Shown here: one piece after another, positions 7,905-12,452 of the stretch
Layout of the letters: every line of letters begins with the position of its first letter
How positions within the stretch are numbered: the stretch's first letter is position 1
From: Euperipatoides rowelli
Taxonomy: Eukaryota > Onychophora > Udeonychophora > Euonychophora > Peripatopsidae
Reading direction: 5' to 3' (one strand)
Assembly: GCA_003024985.2 (NCBI GenBank)
Contig: PXIH01S0003095.1
DNA length: 12,452 bases
Notes under the pieces: generated by a model
Told to the model about the DNA's origin: nothing
The model's database searches: none
The model's input: only the letters and a program-made list of their open reading frames with translations
Position numbers and translations under genes: made by a program

Positions 7905-9360
7905 TTAACAAAAAAAAAAAATTTCCTTTAAATATTTATCCAAATCTTTCTTAAAAGAATGAAAACTAGTGTTGTCAACATTGTATTGAGGAAGTTTATT
8001 CCAAAGTTTTATTTCCCTGAGAAATATAGATTTGTCTCTTCTGTTAGTTCTTCTTATTGGAGTTCTAACGCTAAAGCTATGTGATTTTATCTCTCTTCTG
8101 ACATTTATTTCAAAATATCCTAGAATATTATTTTGGATAACAATAGATTTAAACATAAAGATTATATTTCCTCTACAAAATCTTTGTGAGGGTAGTAAAA
8201 AGTCATCTAGTCGTGATAGCCTTGTATCGTAGGGTAGAAATCTAAAACCCTTTATAAATTTAGAATATCTTCGTACTAACTAACAAATCCACCTTGTCGA
8301 GGTCTTTTTTATAAAGAATCAGAATAGAGTGTTGACAATATTCTACTATTGGTTGAATCTATGTCCTATAAATGATTTTAAAAATTTCAACATTAATGTT
8401 TTTAATAGAGTTTTTTATCATTGCGAATTTGGAGTTGCACTTTTTTATTATGTGATCGATATGATATGTAAAAGATAGCTTATAATCGAAGACTATCTTA
8501 AGATTTTTATAATTAACTTCTTGCTTAATCTTTTCTCCTTTTTTATAGTAATCTACTAGGGAAAAAATGAACTATAATTCATAACTACAGATTTAGATGG
8601 ATTAATTATTAATTTATTGATTTCAAACCATTGTGAAATTTTGTAATGCTTTTTTGTCTTCTTCACAACCAATGCCTCTCAGAATTTTATCATCAACCTA
8701 TATTTAATAATTTGATGTTATAATTTGACCCAAATCCGCCATGTATATGTTAAACATAGTAGCGGACAAACACTGCCCTGAGGGAAACTGCTGTTAATTG
8801 ATCGTATACTAGAAAAAGTGTTATTTACATTAACTCTAATCGCTCTACCATATAAGAAATCAGCCAACCAAACCAAAATAGTTTCATCAAAATTATATCA
8901 TTTTTTTTCTATAAAAATATTATGGATAATTGTATCGTAGGCAAACTTAAGGTCAAAGTAGACTACATCAGTTGGAATAGACTTATCAAAATTTAAAGAT
9001 AATTCATTCATGGTCATTAACATCTCATCTGCCACTGACAAATGCTTCCTAAAACCAAATTGATATTTCAATAATATATTGTTCTCATTAATGTGATTAT
9101 TTATGTGTATTAAAATTATTTTCTTTGCTATCTTGGATAATGGAGAAGTTCTGGTTATTGGTCTATAAGACTCAATTTTATTCCTATTTTATCTTATATT
9201 TAGGCAAAATCGTTACCTATTTTCCAATCATTTGGAATAACTCCTAAATTGAAAGAAATGTCAATTATTTTTGTAAAAATTTAACAAAGAATGTTTTAGA
9301 ATTTTTAATCAAAAAATTCTAAAGGCCATCAGAGGCAACACATTTAGAATTGCTTAAAGA
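7905..9360 (-). pseudogene. LINE reverse transcriptase, inactivated
   Basis: RT blocks appear in the right order across several frames. They are VASDG (about 9325-9339); GVIPNDWK (9221-9244); SYRPI (9156-9170); QFGFRK (9045-9062); YFDLKFAYDT with its catalytic Asp (8931-8960); PQGS (8772-8783); then after a frameshift FNIYMADL, then VDD (8689-8697), a degenerate form of the YADD catalytic motif preceded by stops. WFEINKL (8610-8630) follows. The connection region has DYKLSFTYHI (8458-8487) and IVEYC (8335-8349). The C-terminal part, open over about 124 codons (8279-7905), has PYDTRLSRL, SFSVRTP, LWNKLPQ and SFKKDLDKYL. Longest intact pieces are 96 codons (9188-8901) and this last one. At least five frame changes and several stops (for example 8898-8900) make it non-functional. 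The protein would copy element RNA into DNA at a nicked target site. The N-terminal endonuclease is absent. Confidence 0.9.
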
Positions 9361-9400
9361 GGTTATAATGTAGTGAACAATAATATAATTTATTTATTCC

Positions 9401-10365
9401 TACACTCATTGCATATTAATTTGTGCAGTACAATTGGATTTTTTTTCAAATAACTCGTGTGAAGGGAACATATTTGTAGAACTTTAAATAAAAAAAAAAA
9501 AGTTGAATGAAGATAGATTGATACGGCATTCTATTTTTAATTTCATTAGTCTAAGATAAACAATTTACAATATCATTTGTAGCTCACATGACATTTTGAC
9601 TTATGGTCACATGATTGTCATATTATATTTCAGTTGGAGAAATACCCACAAAAAGGTGAGGGTAAATAGTATAAACAAATACAGTATAATAATAAAGACT
9701 GTTAAACTAATTGTTTTAGATTGGTTTGAAATACGAGATGTATTAATAATGGCAAGCTGATTTTTTTTTTTATAACCATCATCTAAAAATGTCACAAAAT
9801 TTGTCTTAAGAAAATGATGAAATTTTATACTGTTTTCTTAATTACTCTTTATTGGTTATTCTTTTATCCATTATTTTGTCTTCAGTTTATCTTGAAATAT
9901 TTTAGGATGAAAAAAAATCTAAATGTGGGCCTATAGACATTATAATAGAATAATGAAAATGTTTAAACTCGAGGCATTTGTTATGACAAAAAAATGTACA
10001 TCTGATTGAATTTAGAGCCCTATATACTGTATTTCATAATGTATACTGTATAAGTAAATACTGTATGCAGTATATATTGTATATAAATATCAATATAAGG
10101 CATAATGTTTATATAGGTAAATCAATTAGTTAATTAAATTCTTAAAAATGTATTAATTATATTCTGTAGAGATAGAAAAAATTCAATGAATAATACAAAA
10201 AATAGCAAAATTGCCGTTACATCAATATACTATAAAACAAATTACAATTAATAAAAAAAAAATTATGCAAAATGCAATTTAAATGGGCCAATAATTTACA
10301 GTATTCAAATCATCATTATTTAACCATTATTATTAGGCAACATTCTTCTTCTTTTTTTTTTTTTT
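9401..10365. other. AT-rich stretch without a gene
   Basis: No coding region is supported; the minus-strand frame 9607-9795 is low-complexity. An ATTTATTTATT stretch at 9388-9398 beside the LINE's 5' edge could be the tail of another element. Between 10024 and 10073 the word ATACTGTA occurs three times within 50 bases. Confidence 0.5.
10024..10073. repeat. Cluster of ATACTGTA words with a palindrome
   Basis: ATACTGTA occurs at 10024-10031, 10043-10050 and 10058-10065. The last copy is part of the palindrome ATACTG-TATG-CAGTAT (10058-10073), related to the 14-mer at 5077 and 6481. The surrounding bases are TA-rich (TATATATTGTATATAAATATC), so local slippage may have contributed. Confidence 0.55.
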
Positions 10366-10396
10366 GGGGGGGGGGGGTTGTAGGTGGGTGGGTGGT
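10352..10396 (+). repeat. T14-G12 tract followed by TGGG repeats
   Basis: Fourteen T (10352-10365) run directly into twelve G (10366-10377), followed by TTGTAGG and TGGGTGGGTGG. The plus strand has ample G-runs for a quadruplex, and the T/G junction makes the strand highly asymmetric. It sits at the left edge of the diverged tandem repeat that follows. Confidence 0.75.
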
Positions 10397-10860
10397 TATG
10401 GAGAGGAGTCTTGTTGATTGATTGTTCCCTATCTGATCCCAACAGTCAATCCTGTTTTGACCAAATTTTGTGTGGTGCATAGCCTATATAGGTAAAAAGT
10501 ATAAAAGTGGAAGGGAGATAATAAGCATATCAAGGAGTTTGAGGGATGTATTTGAAGATCAATATGGTGCAACATATCAGGATCAAACTTGGTAGAAAGT
10601 ATATGCTGTGTGTTATACTGATTGAGAGTGGGGAGGGAGTAAAAATGTTTTTAGGGGGTGAGTATAGTTTTGTTTGTTGATTTTCTCTAATGGTTGGACA
10701 TATTAAGAACAAACTGAATGTTTTATAAAAGTCTGGCAGAATGTGAGAGTGTGGGGATATGTTGGAACATTCATTTTTGTAAATCAGAACTTATTGGGAA
10801 CTAACTTTGAACAAAGCTTCATTGATACTACTGACTTGAGAATGAGAGAAGTAATAATTA
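10380..10860. repeat. Diverged tandem repeat, about 122-127 bp period, 3-4 units
   Basis: A GA(C/T/A)CAAA(C/T)T block occurs at 10459, 10581 and 10708 (spacing 122 and 127), and a weaker GAACAAAG at 10809. Each is followed about 30-50 bases later by a purine-rich block: AGTGGAAGGGAG near 10506, GAGAGTGGGGAGGG near 10625, GAGAGTGTGGGG near 10746, and GAGAATGAGAGAAG near 10838. A further purine block (GGAGAGGAG near 10400) fits one period earlier. The segment is G-rich on the plus strand compared with its surroundings. The only longer open frame (minus 10530-10712) is a by-product of the purine bias. Family unknown. Confidence 0.5.
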
Positions 10861-11341
10861 TGTGGACTAATAAATTAGGCAAAATATCATACCATGAAAA
10901 TTAATTTATTGAACTATAAATTCTTTCATAATAAAAAGACTAAAACTGAAATAAAAATAAAATTTTAATTAACAAAAACCCATAAAAATAAACCAAATGA
11001 AAAAATAAAAAATAATTTAACTTATTACCTACCGTATACGATTCAATATTTTTGTCATGAAAGTACTTTCAAAGAAATTGACCCAAAGACAGTACCCAAA
11101 GTTTCGATTTGAGTTGTTGTTTGGTTCCTAAATTGTGCAACTCAAATTAATACAACTCAAATTGAGTATTGCATTTCCATAGGAATACATTGAAATGTAA
11201 GAGATACAGTAGGTGGCGCCTATACTACATAAAATATATTTTTTTTTACTGTACTTTATAAAAGAAACATAGTTTTCAATTATCTAAATCAACATTCTAC
11301 TATGTTTATTTGTAAATAATCTTCACAAAAAAAGTTTTAAA

Positions 11342-11687
11342 TTAAAAGTCAAATGTAACGGATTTTTTATTATTTTTTTTATTATTGATTTTCAAAGATA
11401 ATTACTATAAAAAAAATTCCACTGGAAATTTTTTTTTTAAATGCACAAACAAAAGTTATTTAAAGATAAAATTAAGACTACTGTATTGCTATCCTCAGTC
11501 TGAGATTACAATTTGAAGATTCCACATTTTTGGGGGGTCTGAGATTAATTTGATGACAAATTAGCCTCTACAGCTGTTTTCTTTGTAATGATTTAACATG
11601 TAAATAGAGGTATTTTCAATCTGTATTANATCTTTGAAAATCAATATTATTAAAAAATTAAAAAAATCCATTACATTTGACCTTTAA
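11342..11687. repeat. Inner long inverted repeat, 57-bp arms
   Basis: Positions 11342-11398 and the reverse complement of 11631-11687 agree at about 48 of 57 positions. Most differences lie in a central T/A run; the flanks AGTCAAATGTAA and ATTGATTTTCAAAGA are nearly identical. The arms bracket a 232-base spacer. An N lies at 11629. Confidence 0.8.
11498..11547. repeat. Short direct repeat in the spacer of the inverted repeat
   Basis: GTCTGAGATTA occurs at 11498-11508 and 11537-11547 (offset 39), followed in both cases by a similar AATTTGA stretch. A TGGGGGG run directly precedes the second copy. Confidence 0.55.
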
Positions 11688-11857
11688 GTGAAACTGGCAC
11701 ATATTTTATAAAATAAATCTAAATTACAGCTTTAAGATTTTTTTTTTTTTGTTAAATTTATTAAGCTATTACAAATGACTCAATGATGAAAAAAATGACT
11801 CAAAATGAAAAAATAGGTTTATTAGACTCAAATCAAAACAACACAAATTGAGGTTTT

Positions 11858-12452
11858 TATATATAACTAAATTTTAAGATATTTAAAGAATTTTTAAGTT
11901 TTAAAATTTAATCTTAGCTATCTACTAAATGTAGAATTCAGGGCTATTAAATTGTCCATATTTGCTGAATTTAATCCCAACCAACCTTTCCCCCCTCTAA
12001 AAAAACTTTTCATTCCTCAAATTTACACATACCATAAATCGTAAAACATGTGTACATATTTTAAATATAGCTAGAAAATTGGAAAATGTAGCAACATGCC
12101 CTTTCCCTTCCAAAAAAAAAAGTTGAAATGTGCAGAAATACAAAATATTCACCCTATTGAATGTGTAAACCAGACATGGCAGTAAAACCTATAAATTCAT
12201 AACTGAAATTTCAATGTCTACCACTAGGAAAAAAGTAACCTATTATTAAGCTACTCTCAATCTTTTTTTTTTTTTTTGCATTTATGGATTCACATTGTAG
12301 TGAAAGCAATATGAAATTAAGTTTTACTTTTATCAATGGATGCTTGCTAAAGTTGCTAGCTTATACTCTCAAAGAAAATGTTGAGTTGATTCTACTATTT
12401 AATGTTTAATGTTTATTTATAGCAAATACAACAGTTATACACCAATTGAAGA
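11858..12452. other. AT-rich stretch without a gene
   Basis: I see no coding region, RNA gene or element end here. A CCCTTTCCCTTCC stretch near 12100 resembles the TTAA-element tip but lacks TTAA and a partner. A TTTAATG duplication (TTTAATGTTTAATG) lies near 12400. Confidence 0.5.

Larger units (their letters stand above)
7545..9400 (-). mobile_element. 5'-truncated non-LTR (LINE) retrotransposon remnant
   Basis: Read on the minus strand, about 1.85 kb of a LINE is present: most of a reverse transcriptase region, a 3' untranslated part of about 315 bp (7590-7904) and a 3' end with a small hairpin and a (AAAT)n tail. The endonuclease half is missing, as expected for 5' truncation during target-primed reverse transcription. 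The 5' boundary is uncertain: conserved RT sequence can be followed to about 9336 and weakly to about 9395. Motif order and the RRYSKFIKGF-type C-terminal region resemble CR1/Jockey-group elements, but the clade is an inference. No clear target-site duplication was found. Confidence 0.85.
11099..11857. mobile_element. Foldback-like TIR element related to the 5586-6613 element
   Basis: The left end AAGTTTCGATTTGAGTTGTTGTTTGG (from 11099) and the reverse complement of the right end (AAACCTCAATTTGTGTTG..., ending near 11857) are inverted copies differing mainly by transitions. The left arm is homologous to the right arm of the 5586 element in inverted orientation. They share AGGAACCAAAC-ACAAC-CAAATCGA and the exact 18-mer TTTCCATAGGAATACATT (11174-11191). 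The right arm (ATGACTCAATGATGAAAA...TCAAAATGAAAAAA, 11776-11815) matches the reverse complement of 5640-5690. An inner 57-bp inverted repeat makes most of the element self-complementary. No coding is present. Confidence 0.6.

Noticed and set aside
8032-8232. 66-residue plus-strand open frame
   Set aside because: Antisense shadow of the LINE reverse transcriptase C-terminal region.
10530-10712. 60-residue minus-strand frame rich in Pro, Ser and Ile
   Set aside because: Explained by the purine-rich diverged tandem repeat on the plus strand; no domain features.
12095-12112. CCCTTTCCCTTCC resembling a TTAA-element tip
   Set aside because: No adjacent TTAA, no partner end within reach, and the match to CCCTTTCCACTC fails in the middle.
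1-12452. tRNA genes, rRNA, CRISPR arrays, bacterial operons or phage genes
   Set aside because: No box A/B tRNA pattern, no rRNA-like conserved block, no spaced identical repeats and no dense coding were seen.

Overview
The window looks like non-coding DNA of an animal genome, most likely an invertebrate. It is strongly AT-rich (roughly three quarters A+T by eye), full of A/T homopolymers, a (CA)n microsatellite and short palindromes, and carries scattered N calls (3292, 3296, 5529, 11629) as in a draft assembly. No bacterial-style gene, operon, rRNA, tRNA, CRISPR array or complete protein-coding gene is visible. The animal assignment is an inference from the repeat types: an animal-type non-LTR retrotransposon, TTAA-flanked piggyBac-like elements, and TIR elements with internal satellite. 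The exact lineage cannot be fixed.

Layout. Positions 1-172 are the right end of a TTAA-flanked element whose family has a complete 241-bp copy at 4000-4240. Positions 173-2250 are unique AT-rich sequence with a few hairpins and a G-rich block. A possible small exon lies at 2251-2317. Positions 2587-3566 form a second TTAA-type element of about 980 bp with GC-rich inverted ends, containing two large palindromes, one with a perfect 52-bp stem. A second possible exon (4884-4992) lies inside a 102-residue open frame of unusual GC content. Positions 5586-6613 are a TIR element whose centre is a satellite-like array of about 190-bp units. Positions 7545-9400 are a 5'-truncated, inactivated non-LTR (LINE) retrotransposon on the minus strand; its reverse transcriptase blocks can be read in order through frameshifts and stops. 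Positions about 10366-10860 hold a diverged tandem repeat of about 125 bp that starts at a T14-G12 tract. Positions 11099-11857 are a relative of the 5586 element that could fold on itself almost end to end.

There is no evidence of genes working together. The window reads as an intergenic or intronic repeat landscape in which at least four transposon families have decayed. The most notable points are the LINE remnant, the shared end family of the 5586 and 11099 elements (one of which hosts a satellite), and the nested palindromes inside the 2587-3566 element. The two exon candidates are the only hints of a host gene and are weak.
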